The notes beneath the pieces are model-generated. The model was not told the origin of the DNA. It was given only the letters and a program-made list of their open reading frames with translations, and made no database searches. A stretch of DNA of 64,000 nt from contig NZ_JACYXC010000001.1 in assembly GCF_016031615.1 (NCBI RefSeq), positions 6,820,001-6,884,000 of the forward strand, given 5' to 3'. Origin of the DNA: Streptomyces pactum (GTDB lineage: Bacteria; Actinomycetota; Actinomycetes; Streptomycetales; Streptomycetaceae). A program made the translations under genes and the position numbers. Positions within the stretch are counted from its first letter, which is position 1. Every line of letters starts with the position of its first letter. Positions 44,405 through 53,028 of this stretch are shown piece after piece.

Positions 44405-47101
44405 TCACCGCGCGGGCAGCGGCTGCTCGGTCCAGATGACCTTCCCGGTGGGCGTGTAACGGGTGCCCCAGCGCTCCGCCAGCTGGGCGACGAGGAACAG
44501 CCCGCGCCCGCCCTCGTCCATGGTCGTGGCCCGGCGCAGGTGCGGTGAGGTGCTGCTGCCGTCGGCGACCTCGCAGATCAGCGAGCGGTCCAGGATCAGC
44601 CGGGCGCGGATCGGGCTCCCGCCGTACCGGATGGCGTTGGTGACCAGCTCGCTGAGGATCAGCTCGGTGGTGAACGCCTCCTCGGCCAGCCCCCACGCGG
44701 CGAGGCGCCCGGAGACCGCGGTGCGCACCTCGGCCACCGCCGCCGGGTCGGCGGGCACGGCCCACTCGGCGATCCGGTCCGCCGGGACCGAACGGGTCCG
44801 GGCCACCAGCAGGGCGATGTCGTCCTCGGGCCGCTCCGGGAGCAGCGCCCGCAGCAGCTGCCGGCAGATCTCCTCCGGGTCCTGCTCCCCGCGGGCGAGC
44901 ACCTCGCGGAGGGTGTCGAGCCCGACGTCGATGTCCCGGCCCCGCTGCTCGACCAGCCCGTCGGTGTACAGCACCAGCCGGCTGCCCGCCGCCAGCGGCA
45001 GTTCGACGGACTCGAAGGGGAACCCGGACAGTCCGAGCGGCGGCCCCGCCGGCACCTCGGCGAACCGCACCGAACCGTCGGGGTCCACCACGGCGGGCGG
45101 CGGATGCCCGGCCCGGGCGACGGTGCACACCCGGGCGACCGGATCGTAGATCGCGTACAGACAGGTGGCCCCGGTCAGCCCGTCGCTGCCGGTGCCCGGC
45201 TCGTCGTGGTCGATGTGGAGCGCGAGGTCGTTGAGGTGGCCCAGCAGCTCGTCGGGGGCCATGTCCAGCGCGGAGAAGTTGTGCACCGCGGTGCGCAGCC
45301 GGCCCATGGTGGCGGCGGCGTGCAGCCCGTGTCCCACCACGTCCCCGACCACCAGCGCCGCCCGGGCGCCGGGCAGCGGGATCACGTCGAACCAGTCGCC
45401 GCCCACCCCCGCCTGCGCGGGCAGGTAGCGGTAGGCGACGTCCAGGGCGTTCTGCTCCGGCAGCCCGCTGGGCAGCAGGCTCTGCTGGAGGGTCTCCGCC
45501 ATGGTGTGCTCGCGGGTGTAGCGGCGGGCGTTGTCGATGCACGCCGCGGCGTGCGCGGCCACCTCCTCGGCCAGTGACAGGTCGTCCTCCTCGAAGGGTT
45601 CCGGCCGCTCCGAGCGCCAGAAGTTCACCACGCCCAGCACCACGTTCCGGGACCGCAGGGGGACCGCGATCAGCGAGTGGATGCCGTACTCCACGATCGC
45701 CCGCGCCCGTTCCGGATCCTGCGCGTGCCAGCCGGGGGAGGTGCGCAGATCCGCCGCCAGCACCCCGCGCGCCCCCGCCACCCCCCGCGCCTGCGGCGTG
45801 CTGGTCACGAAGCGGATCGGCTCCCCCTCCGGGTAGAGCGGGCAGTCCTCCCGGATGCCGTGCAGCGCGATGCGCCGCATGCCGGCCGGGTGCCCGGGCA
45901 CCGGCTCCTCGCCCTCCGGCACCCCCTCGACCAGGTCCACGGTGGTGAAGTCGGCGAGGTCCGGAACGGTGGTCTCGGCCAGTTCCCGGGCGGTGCGCAC
46001 CACGTCCAGGGTGGTGCCGATGGTGACGCTGCTGTCGTACAGCAGCCGCAGCCGGTCCCGCGCCATCGCCGCCTCGCCCGACAGCTCGTGCAGCTCGGTG
46101 GTGTCGCGCAGGGTCGCCACGACCCCCACCGGGCCGCCGGCGCGCTGCGCGGGCCGGTTGCTGACCGCCAGCAGCCGGCCCCCGGCCGCGATCACCTCGT
46201 CGGTGGCGACCCGGCCGCTGACCAGCATCTGTGTCATCCGGGGGTGCAGGCCCAGGTCGGTGACGGCCCGGCCCTCGGCGTCCGCGGGCAGCTCCAGCAG
46301 CCGGCGGGCCTCGTCGTTGGCGAGCAGCAGCCGCCGGTCGCCGACGATCAGGACGCCCTCCCGGACCGCGTGCAGCACCGCGTCGTAGTGCTCGTACATC
46401 CGGGCCATCTCGGCCGGGCCGAGACCGTGCGTCTGCCGGCTCAGCCGGCGGGCCGCCAGCACGATGCCGCCGGTCGCCAGGAGCAGGCCGATCGCGGCGC
46501 CGCCGAGCAGCACCGGCAGCTGGTCGTGGACCACGTCGCCCACGGAGCTGGCGAGCACCCCGGCCGACACCAGCCCCACCACCTCGCCCTCGGCGTTCTC
46601 CACCGGCACGGTGGCCTGGAGCAGCCGGCCGATGTCGCTGTCCACCATCTCGGTGACCGGCTGTCCGGACAGCGGGGTGTCGATGTCGCCGACGAACCTC
46701 TTCCCGATCAGCTTCGGGTTGGGATGGGCGTAGCGGATGCCGCGCTCGTCGGTCACCACCACGAAATCGACGTCGGTGCTCTTCCGGACGGCCTCCGCAC
46801 CGGGCTGCAGCTCGCGGGTCGGGTCCCGGGAGGTGAGGGCGTCCGCGACGCCGGGGGAGTGGGCGAAGGTCTGGGCGACGGACAGGGACCGGCGGCGGGC
46901 CTCCCGCTCGCTGTCCCGGTCGGCCTGGAGCACCAGCGCGGTCGCCCCGGCGGCGACGATCAGCAGCGCCACCACCACCTGGAGGATCAGCGCCTGTCCG
47001 GCCACGCTGCGGATACCCAGCCCCGCCCGGCGGCGGCCGGTGCGGGCCCGTGGCTGCCGTCTGGTGGAGGCCGCGTTCTCCGGAGGCCGGGCTCGACCCA
47101 T
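44405..47101 (-). CDS. Membrane sensor with extracellular Cache/PAS, PAS, GAF, SpoIIE phosphatase and HATPase domains
   Basis: The 898-residue protein has a transmembrane helix at about 35-60 (ALILQVVVALLIVAAGATALVL), a CitA/DcuS-like extracellular sensor (about 65-195, with VVVTDERGIRYAHPNPKLIGK), a second helix (about 200-220), then cytoplasmic PAS, GAF, SpoIIE PP2C (VGGDWFDVIPLPG, VGDVVGHGLHAAATM, LYTDGLVEQRG, PEDDIALLVA) and a C-terminal HATPase (LILSELVTNAIRYGG, EGGRGLFLVAQL). The sensor part is that of a carboxylate-sensing histidine kinase, fused to a partner-switching output instead of a kinase. It is clearly a paralogue of 37015-39486 from GAF onwards. The ATG at 47101 lacks a good ribosome site; a TTG at 47119 is an alternative. 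Confidence 0.9.
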   Translation of the reverse strand: MGRARPPENAASTRRQPRARTGRRRAGLGIRSVAGQALILQVVVALLIVAAGATALVLQADRDSEREARRRSLSVAQTFAHSPGVADALTSRDPTRELQPGAEAVRKSTDVDFVVVTDERGIRYAHPNPKLIGKRFVGDIDTPLSGQPVTEMVDSDIGRLLQATVPVENAEGEVVGLVSAGVLASSVGDVVHDQLPVLLGGAAIGLLLATGGIVLAARRLSRQTHGLGPAEMARMYEHYDAVLHAVREGVLIVGDRRLLLANDEARRLLELPADAEGRAVTDLGLHPRMTQMLVSGRVATDEVIAAGGRLLAVSNRPAQRAGGPVGVVATLRDTTELHELSGEAAMARDRLRLLYDSSVTIGTTLDVVRTARELAETTVPDLADFTTVDLVEGVPEGEEPVPGHPAGMRRIALHGIREDCPLYPEGEPIRFVTSTPQARGVAGARGVLAADLRTSPGWHAQDPERARAIVEYGIHSLIAVPLRSRNVVLGVVNFWRSERPEPFEEDDLSLAEEVAAHAAACIDNARRYTREHTMAETLQQSLLPSGLPEQNALDVAYRYLPAQAGVGGDWFDVIPLPGARAALVVGDVVGHGLHAAATMGRLRTAVHNFSALDMAPDELLGHLNDLALHIDHDEPGTGSDGLTGATCLYAIYDPVARVCTVARAGHPPPAVVDPDGSVRFAEVPAGPPLGLSGFPFESVELPLAAGSRLVLYTDGLVEQRGRDIDVGLDTLREVLARGEQDPEEICRQLLRALLPERPEDDIALLVARTRSVPADRIAEWAVPADPAAVAEVRTAVSGRLAAWGLAEEAFTTELILSELVTNAIRYGGSPIRARLILDRSLICEVADGSSTSPHLRRATTMDEGGRGLFLVAQLAERWGTRYTPTGKVIWTEQPLPAR

Positions 47102-47585
47102 GAGTGCATATTCACACAAATCGGTTACGACCGCCGTCCCGCGGCGGGGCCCCGGCGCGCATCTTCACCCGCTCGGCCCCGCTGTGGCGGCAGCCGCCGG
47201 TGCGGTGTCCGGGCGGGTGCCGCGTGTGGGCCGGGCGTGCGCCGTGGCGGCTGTGCGCGGGGCCGGGTGTGCCCCGTGGCAGGTGTGCGCGGTGCCGTCC
47301 GTGCCGGCCGGGCCGTCCGGCGGGGTGGGCCCAGGGACGGGCCGCCGCGCGGGGAACGGCCGTCCGGCGCGGGGGCACCCCGTCCGGCGTGATGACGGGG
47401 CCGGCGGGTGACGGCCTCCGGCCTCCGGCCACCGGGTCCCGGGGACGGGGACCGGCGGCCGGAGGGTGCCGCGGGGCTCCGGGCCACCGGCCCGGGCGCC
47501 CGGAGGTCCTGCCGCCCGGCCGGCGCCCCGCCCGCCCCACCTCTCACCGTGCGGGCGGCGCCGGCCCGGGGCGGTGCCGTACGGG
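47102..47585. other. Spacer between the thioesterase and the membrane sensor gene
   Basis: These 484 bases hold no supported gene. CCGCCCGC (47528-47535) and GCGGGCGG (47551-47558) can form an eight-base stem 30 bases past the thioesterase stop and may terminate it. The right part should carry the promoter of nothing leftward except the sensor gene at its left edge. Confidence 0.45.
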
Positions 47586-48365
47586 TCAGCCGGCCGCCGC
47601 GGCCTCCTTGGTGAACGCCTCGACGTACTCCGCCACCGCGTCGCACACCGCCGGCTGGTGGTCGTTGAGGTAGAAGTGGCCGCCGGTGAAGCTCGTGAAG
47701 TGGAATCCGCCGGTGGTGTGCTCCCGCCAGGCGGACGCCTCGTCCAGGGACACCCTGGGGTCGGACTCCCCGGTGAGCACGCCGATCGGGCAGCGCAGCA
47801 GCGGCTGCGGGGCCGGTACGTGCGTCTCCACCGCCTTGTAGTCGGCGCGCAGCGCCGGGAGGACCATCCGCACCAGCTCCTCGTCGTCCAGGATGCTGGC
47901 GGAGGTGCCGCTGAGCTGGCGGATCTCGGCGAGGAACCCGGCGTCGTCCCGGGTGTGGACGGTCTCCTCCCGGAACCGCGACGGCGCCCGGCGCCCGGAG
48001 GCGATCAGGCCCAGCGGACCGTCACCGGCGGTCCGTTCGAGCTGCCGCGCCACCTCGTAGGCGATGACCGCGCCCATGCTGTGGCCCAGCAGTACCAGCG
48101 GCCGGTCCGCCCAGCCCCGCAGCGCCTGGAAGACCTGCTCCGCGAGGTCGGGCAGATGGTCCAGGGCGGGCTCGTCCCGGCGGTCCTGCCGGCCGGGGTA
48201 CTGCACGCTCAGCACATCGAGCCCGCCGGCCGCGAGCCGCGCCGAGAAGGGGAAGAAGAAGGGTGCCGAACCGCCCGCGTGCGGCAGGCACACCACCCGT
48301 ACCCCGGCGTCGTCCACGGGGTGGAACCGCCTGACCCACAGGTCGTTCCGCTGCCCGTCACTCAT
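47586..48365 (-). CDS. Type II thioesterase (orphan)
   Basis: The 259-residue alpha/beta hydrolase belongs to the RifR/GrsT-like type II thioesterases, which clear misprimed acyl or peptidyl groups from PKS and NRPS carrier domains. The family start RVVCLPHAGGSAPFFFPF supplies the oxyanion site. The nucleophile is Ser96 in LLGHSMGAVIAYE, the acid is Asp in TGESDPRVS and the base is His in FTGGHFYLND. No PKS or NRPS gene lies in the window, so its carrier-protein partners must be elsewhere. The ATG at 48365 is preceded by a GAGCGAGA-like site. Confidence 0.92.
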   Translation of the reverse strand: MSDGQRNDLWVRRFHPVDDAGVRVVCLPHAGGSAPFFFPFSARLAAGGLDVLSVQYPGRQDRRDEPALDHLPDLAEQVFQALRGWADRPLVLLGHSMGAVIAYEVARQLERTAGDGPLGLIASGRRAPSRFREETVHTRDDAGFLAEIRQLSGTSASILDDEELVRMVLPALRADYKAVETHVPAPQPLLRCPIGVLTGESDPRVSLDEASAWREHTTGGFHFTSFTGGHFYLNDHQPAVCDAVAEYVEAFTKEAAAAG

Positions 48366-48500
48366 CTGTCTCGCTCCTCACCGGAGATCCCCGGCATCAC
48401 GGGACACCCCCGCCTCGCTACCCGGTCGCCGCGCGCGCGGCCCTGTGTATGGCGTCCCCATCCTAGGCAGGCGGGCGCCGGGGTCCGGCTCGTCCACGGC

Positions 48501-48995
48501 TCAACCGCCGGGCGGGGCCGCCCCGTTCAGCTCCTCGCGGATGCGCTCGCGCAGCGGACGCCGGCGCAGCGCGTCGAGCGCCTCGTCCACGAGCCGGGTC
48601 AGCGGGAAGGGGAGTTCGGCCTCGAACGCGGCGACGGCCGCGGTGGTGGCCGCCGCCTCGGCGTCCAGGGCCGGCAGCAGCCGTTCCGCGCGGGGGGTCA
48701 GCCGGACGATCCGCCGCCGCGCGTCCCGCCCCGGGGCCACCGTCACCAGTTCCGCCTTCACCAGCTCGGCCACCGTCTGGCTCGCGGCGGAGTGGGTGAC
48801 CCCGATCGCCTCGGCGATCTCCCGGATGGAGGCCGCGCCGGAGGCGGCCAGGGTACGGATCACCGGGGTGAAACGGGGGCGGAAGCCGGGCAGGCCGATG
48901 TCCGCGTAAGCGGCCGTCACCTCGGCGTCCAGCAGCTCCAGCAGATGGCGCAGCCGGGTGCCCAGTACCTCGGTCCCGGCGGGTGTGGCATTCAT
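48501..48995 (-). CDS. MarR family transcriptional regulator
   Basis: The 164-residue protein has the MarR winged helix near residues 45-105 (ASIREIAEAIGVTHSAASQTVAELVKAELV, then the wing GRDARRRIVRLTPRAERLL) and dimerisation helices on both sides. It is divergent from the prolyl aminopeptidase gene, and the short gap contains a perfect 10-bp palindrome. It probably represses itself and that gene. The effector is unknown. Two in-frame starts are close; ATG 48995 gives the full N-terminal helix. Confidence 0.9.
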   Translation of the reverse strand: MNATPAGTEVLGTRLRHLLELLDAEVTAAYADIGLPGFRPRFTPVIRTLAASGAASIREIAEAIGVTHSAASQTVAELVKAELVTVAPGRDARRRIVRLTPRAERLLPALDAEAAATTAAVAAFEAELPFPLTRLVDEALDALRRRPLRERIREELNGAAPPGG

Positions 48996-49004
48996 GTGGG
49001 GTAA

Positions 49005-49022
49005 TGTAACAGCGCTGTCGTA
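49005..49022. promoter_or_regulatory. Candidate MarR operator
   Basis: ACAGCGCTGT (49009-49018) is a perfect 10-bp palindrome in the 50-base gap between the divergent marR and prolyl aminopeptidase genes, flanked by a TGTA/CGTA imperfect extension. Its position fits repression of both genes. Confidence 0.45.
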
Positions 49023-49045
49023 TCCAGTGACGAGGGGTGGGACCG

Positions 49046-50032
49046 ATGACAGACACCGGGGAGAGCGGCACGGCGGAGCTGTATCCGCCGATCGAGCCGT
49101 ACGACCACGGGATGCTCGACGTGGGGGACGGCAACCGGATCTACTGGGAGGTCTGCGGCAACCCGCACGGCAAGCCGGCCCTCGTGGTCCACGGCGGGCC
49201 CGGGTCGGGCTGCTCGACAGGGGTGCGCCGCTACTTCGACCCCGACCGCTACCGGGTCGTCCTGTTCGACCAGCGCGGCTGCGGCCGGAGCACCCCGCAC
49301 GCCGGCGACCCCGCCACCGACCTGCGGCACAACACCACCTGGCACCTGGTCGCCGACATGGAGGCGCTCCGCGAGCACCTGGGCATCGACCGCTGGCTGC
49401 TGTTCGGCGGCTCCTGGGGCTCCACGCTGCTGCTCGCCTACGCCGAGCGCCACCCGGAACGGGTCTCGGAGATCGTCGTCGGGGCCGTGACCACCACCCG
49501 CCGCTCGGAGATCGACTGGCTCTACCGGGGCGTCGGCCGGTTCTTCCCCGAAGCCTGGGAGAGGTTCCGCGCCGGGGTTCCGGAGGCGGACCGCGACGGC
49601 GACCTGATCGCCGCCTACGCCCGCCTCACCTCCGACCCCGACCCCCGGGTGCGGGCCCGGGCCACCGAGGACTGGTGCGCCTGGGAGGACACGGTGGTCT
49701 CCCTGGAGGACACCCCCGGGCCCGCCCCGTACAGCGGCCGGCCCTCGGCGGCCCGGCTGGCCCTGGTCCGCCTCGCCGCCCACTACTTCGCGCACGGCGC
49801 CTGGCTGGAGGAGGGGGCGCTGATCCGCGACGCCGGCCGGCTCGCGGGCATCCCCGGGGTGCTCATCCACGGCCGCCTGGACCTCGGCAGCCCGCCGCAC
49901 ACCGCCTATCAGCTCAGCCGGGCCTGGCCGGACGCCGAACTGACCGTGGTGGAGGACTCCGGGCACTTCGGCAGCGCGCGGATGCGCGCCCGGGAGCTGG
50001 CCGCCCTGGACCGCTTCGCCCGGCGCGGCTGA
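49046..50032 (+). CDS. Prolyl aminopeptidase (S33 family)
   Basis: This 328-residue cytoplasmic alpha/beta hydrolase removes N-terminal proline from peptides. The start LYPPIEPYDHGMLDVGDGNRIYWE is typical of the short bacterial form, broken by HGGPGSG, which forms the oxyanion hole. The nucleophile is Ser in FGGSWGSTLLLAYA, the acid is Asp in HGRLDLGSP and the base is His in EDSGHFGS. ATG 49046 follows a GAGGGGTGGGA ribosome site. It is divergent from a MarR regulator that probably controls it. Confidence 0.93.
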   Translation: MTDTGESGTAELYPPIEPYDHGMLDVGDGNRIYWEVCGNPHGKPALVVHGGPGSGCSTGVRRYFDPDRYRVVLFDQRGCGRSTPHAGDPATDLRHNTTWHLVADMEALREHLGIDRWLLFGGSWGSTLLLAYAERHPERVSEIVVGAVTTTRRSEIDWLYRGVGRFFPEAWERFRAGVPEADRDGDLIAAYARLTSDPDPRVRARATEDWCAWEDTVVSLEDTPGPAPYSGRPSAARLALVRLAAHYFAHGAWLEEGALIRDAGRLAGIPGVLIHGRLDLGSPPHTAYQLSRAWPDAELTVVEDSGHFGSARMRARELAALDRFARRG

Positions 50033-50338
50033 ACCGGCGGGCGCCCCGGCCGCACCGTCCGGCGGACCGGGCGCGGCACACCCGCCGCGCCCGGCCACCC
50101 GGCCCCCGGACGCACCGGCCGCGCCCGGCCCCCGGCGCGGCGACCCCGGCCGCGGGGCCGGCGACACGGGCCGGGGCGCCCGTCCCTCCGGCGGCGCCGT
50201 CCGCACCGCCCGCCCGGCGCAACCCGGTGCGGCGAACCGGTCAACTTCGGCCGCCCGGGGTGGCCGGAGGGCCGGCACCGGGCATGGCGGGTGGCGTCAC
50301 GCCGCAGCGGCGGGCAGAGCCACCACGAGGGAACAGCG
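50033..50338. other. Spacer without a recognisable gene
   Basis: About 300 bases separate the prolyl aminopeptidase and ferritin-like genes. I see neither a gene nor a strong hairpin; the ferritin-like promoter should lie near 50240-50320. Confidence 0.45.
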
Positions 50339-50872
50339 ATGACCGACGAATTCGTGCTGGACGTCAACAGAATCCGTGCCGAGGCCCGGCAGAAGATGGA
50401 GGCCGGGCCGGTCACCGACACCTACGGGACGGACCGGGAGCGGGTGATCGGCATCCTCAACGACGTGATCGCCACCGAGGTGGTCTGCTGGCTCCGGTAC
50501 ACCCGGCACGCCATCTCGGCGAGCGGCATCGACCGCGCCCAGGTCTCCGCCGAGTTCACCGAGCACGCCGCGGAGGAGATGCAGCACGCCGTCCGCGCCG
50601 CCGAACGCGTCTCCCAGCTCGGCGGCGACCCGGACTTCGACCCGGCCACCCTCACCCGGCGGGCGCACACCGACTACACCACGCCGCCCGACGGCGAGCT
50701 GAAGACCATGCTGGAGAACAACCTGCTCGCCGAGCGCATCGTGATCTCCACCTACCAGGAGATCATCCGCTGGCTCGGCGACAGCGACCCCACCACCCGC
50801 CGGCTGATGGAGTCCATCCTCGAAGAGGAGGAGGAACACGCCGACGACCTGGTGGACCTGCTCGGCGTCTGA
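50339..50872 (+). CDS. Ferritin-like (bacterioferritin-type) protein
   Basis: The 177-residue protein is a four-helix-bundle ferritin-like protein. Metal-binding residues are recognisable as Glu and Tyr in ATEVVCWLRYTRH, the ExxH in TEHAAEEMQHAVRAAE, Glu in NNLLAERIVISTYQEI and the ExxH in LEEEEEHADDLVDLL. This is a complete diiron site. It may store or oxidise iron, or protect DNA, as bacterioferritin and Dps relatives do; no heme-binding Met could be assigned. The ATG at 50339 has a GAGGGAA site. It is monocistronic. Confidence 0.87.
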   Translation: MTDEFVLDVNRIRAEARQKMEAGPVTDTYGTDRERVIGILNDVIATEVVCWLRYTRHAISASGIDRAQVSAEFTEHAAEEMQHAVRAAERVSQLGGDPDFDPATLTRRAHTDYTTPPDGELKTMLENNLLAERIVISTYQEIIRWLGDSDPTTRRLMESILEEEEEHADDLVDLLGV

Positions 50873-51217
50873 ACCCGGCCCGTCCGTCCGGGTCAGCCCG
50901 GGGCCCGTCCCAGGCGGTCCCTGGCCGTCCGGGCGGGCGGTGCCTCGCGCGGGGGTGGCGCGTCATGCAGGGTGCGCCGCCCCCCCGGATCCGGCGGCCC
51001 GGGACGGGCCGGGGAGCCGGGGCCGCCGGTGGGCCGGCGGGGGGACGACGGGCGGTGACCGGCGCCCCGCACCGCCCCCGGCGCCCCGCACCCCCCACCG
51101 TCCCGTCGCCGCCTCCCGCGGCCCGGGCCCCGCACCTCGCGCCCACCGCGTGCGGCGGCCTGCCGTGCCGGCGGCGGTCTGTCGTACCGGCGGGGAGCCT
51201 CTCGTGCCGGCCGGCCG
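50873..51217. other. Spacer between the ferritin-like and aldehyde dehydrogenase genes
   Basis: This 345-base convergent gap is rich in CCCCCG and CGGCGG words and carries no supported gene. Terminators for both genes should lie here, but no single hairpin is dominant. Confidence 0.45.
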
Positions 51218-52615
51218 TCACGGCTCGGCGCCGTACCAGACCGTGGTGGCGTTGCAGAACTCCCGGATGCCGTGGCCGGACAGCTCCCGGCCGTAGCCCG
51301 AGCGCTTCACCCCGCCGAACGGCAGCGCCGGGTGGGAGGCGGTCATCCCGTTGACGTACACGCCTCCGGCCTCGATGTCCCGGACGAACCGCCGCTGCTC
51401 CTCCTCGTCGCGGGTCCACAGGTTCGAACTCAGCCCGAAGGGGGTGTCGTTGGCGAGCGCCACCGCCTCGTCCAGGTCGTCCACCCGGTACAGCGACGCC
51501 ACCGGGCCGAACGCCTCCTCCCGGTGGATCCGCATCCGCGGGGTCACCCCGGTCAGCACGGTCGGCTCGTAGAACCACCCCCGGTCCAGACCCTCCGGCC
51601 GCCGTCCGCCGCACAGCGCCGAGGCGCCCAGCCGCACCGCGTCGTCCACCAGCTCCTCCAGGTCGGCCCGGCCGCGTTCGCTGGACAGCGGACCGATGTC
51701 GGTGCCGTCCGCCATCGGGTCGCCGACCCGCAGCGCCGCCATGCCCTCGGTGAAGCGGGCGGCGAACTCGTCGTGGACGTCGCGGTGCACGATGAAGCGC
51801 TTGGCCGCGATGCAGGACTGACCGTTGTTCTGGGTCCGGGCGGTCACCGCGGTGCGGGCAGCCCGCGCCACATCGGCGGAGGGCAGCACCACGTACGGGT
51901 CGCTGCCGCCGAGCTCCAGCACCGTCTTCTTCACCTCGTCCCCGGCGACGGCGGCCACCGAGCGCCCGGCCGGTTCGCTGCCGGTAAGGGTGGCCGCGGC
52001 CACCCGGGGGTCCCGCAGGATGCCCTCGATCGCGCCGGAGCCGACCAGCAGCGTCTGGAAGCAGCCGCGCGGCCAGCCGGCCCGGCGGAACAGCTCCTCC
52101 AGGTACAGCGCGGTCCGCGGCACGTTGGAGGCGTGTTTGAGCAGCCCCACGTTGCCCGCCATCAGCGCGGGGGCGGCGAACCGCACGACCTGCCAGAGCG
52201 GGAAGTTCCAGGGCATCACCGCCAGCACCACGCCCAGCGGCCGGTACACCACCCGGGCCGCACGGGCGCCGGAGTCGCGCACGTCCGCCTCGGCGGGGTG
52301 CTCGTCGGCGAGCAGTTCCTCGGCGTGCCGCGCGTACCAGCGCATCGCCCGGGCGCACTTGGCCGCCTCCGCCCGCGCCGCCGCCAGCGGCTTGCCCATC
52401 TCGGTGGTCACGGTACGGGCGATCTCGTCGAGGTCCTCCTCCAGCAGCTCCGCGGCCCGCTCCATCAGCCGGGCCCGCTCGGCGAAACCGGTGCCGCGGC
52501 TCTTGCGGGCGGCCTCGTCCGCCGCGGCCAGGCGCACCTCGATCCCCTCGGGCCCCAGGGCCTCGAACGTCTGGAGCGTCTCACCGGTCGCGGGGTTCAC
52601 CGTGGCGATGGGCAT
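51218..52615 (-). CDS. NAD(P)-dependent aldehyde dehydrogenase (succinate-semialdehyde dehydrogenase-like)
   Basis: The 465-residue enzyme oxidises an aldehyde to the acid. The NAD-binding segment PWNFPLWQVVRFAAPALMAGN, Glu in LELGGSDPYVV and the catalytic Cys in NNGQSCIAAKR are present, as are EEAFGPVASLYRV and LPFGGVKRSGYGRELSG. The overall pattern is closest to GabD/Sad-type semialdehyde dehydrogenases, though the substrate is not proven. An upstream in-frame extension is open, but the ATG at 52615 with an AAAGGGA site gives the family start (MPIATVNPATGE). It is transcribed alone. Confidence 0.92.
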   Translation of the reverse strand: MPIATVNPATGETLQTFEALGPEGIEVRLAAADEAARKSRGTGFAERARLMERAAELLEEDLDEIARTVTTEMGKPLAAARAEAAKCARAMRWYARHAEELLADEHPAEADVRDSGARAARVVYRPLGVVLAVMPWNFPLWQVVRFAAPALMAGNVGLLKHASNVPRTALYLEELFRRAGWPRGCFQTLLVGSGAIEGILRDPRVAAATLTGSEPAGRSVAAVAGDEVKKTVLELGGSDPYVVLPSADVARAARTAVTARTQNNGQSCIAAKRFIVHRDVHDEFAARFTEGMAALRVGDPMADGTDIGPLSSERGRADLEELVDDAVRLGASALCGGRRPEGLDRGWFYEPTVLTGVTPRMRIHREEAFGPVASLYRVDDLDEAVALANDTPFGLSSNLWTRDEEEQRRFVRDIEAGGVYVNGMTASHPALPFGGVKRSGYGRELSGHGIREFCNATTVWYGAEP

Positions 52616-53028
52616 ACCGGGTCCCTTTCTCGTCGGCGCTCTACCGACCTTCACCCCGCCCGGCCGGCCGCGCAACGCGAGCCCGCCCCGGCCCGTCCCG
52701 GAGCGGCGCGCCGGCCGGCACCGCGGGCACGCCGGCCCGCACGCGGACCCACGCCCCGGCCACCGGGCGCGCGGGGATCCGGCCGCGCGTACGGCCGCGG
52801 GGGCACCGGGGCGGAGCCGCGCCCGCGCACCGCCGCGCCGGACCCGACCGACGGGGACCCGACCCCCGGCCGACGGGGACCCCCGGTCCGACCGACGGGT
52901 ACCCGGACCCGGTCGTCGGGGGCCCCGGGGCGGCCCCGTCGGGCACCCCGGAGCCGGCCCGGGCCGGCCGGGTACGCCGGTCCCGGCCACGCAGGAACCC
53001 GTTCCGCCGCGTCACTCCCCGGCCGCGG
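52616..53028. repeat. Spacer containing a 22-bp tandem repeat (three copies)
   Basis: CCGACGGGGACCC starts at 52848 and 52870, and CCGACGGGTACCC at 52892, exactly 22 bp apart, in a 413-base gap between the phenylacetate-CoA ligase and aldehyde dehydrogenase genes. The rest holds no supported gene. Confidence 0.7.

Noticed and set aside
51420..51440. GGTTCGAACTC, which resembles a tRNA T-arm
   Set aside because: It lies inside the aldehyde dehydrogenase coding sequence, with no acceptor or anticodon stem around it.
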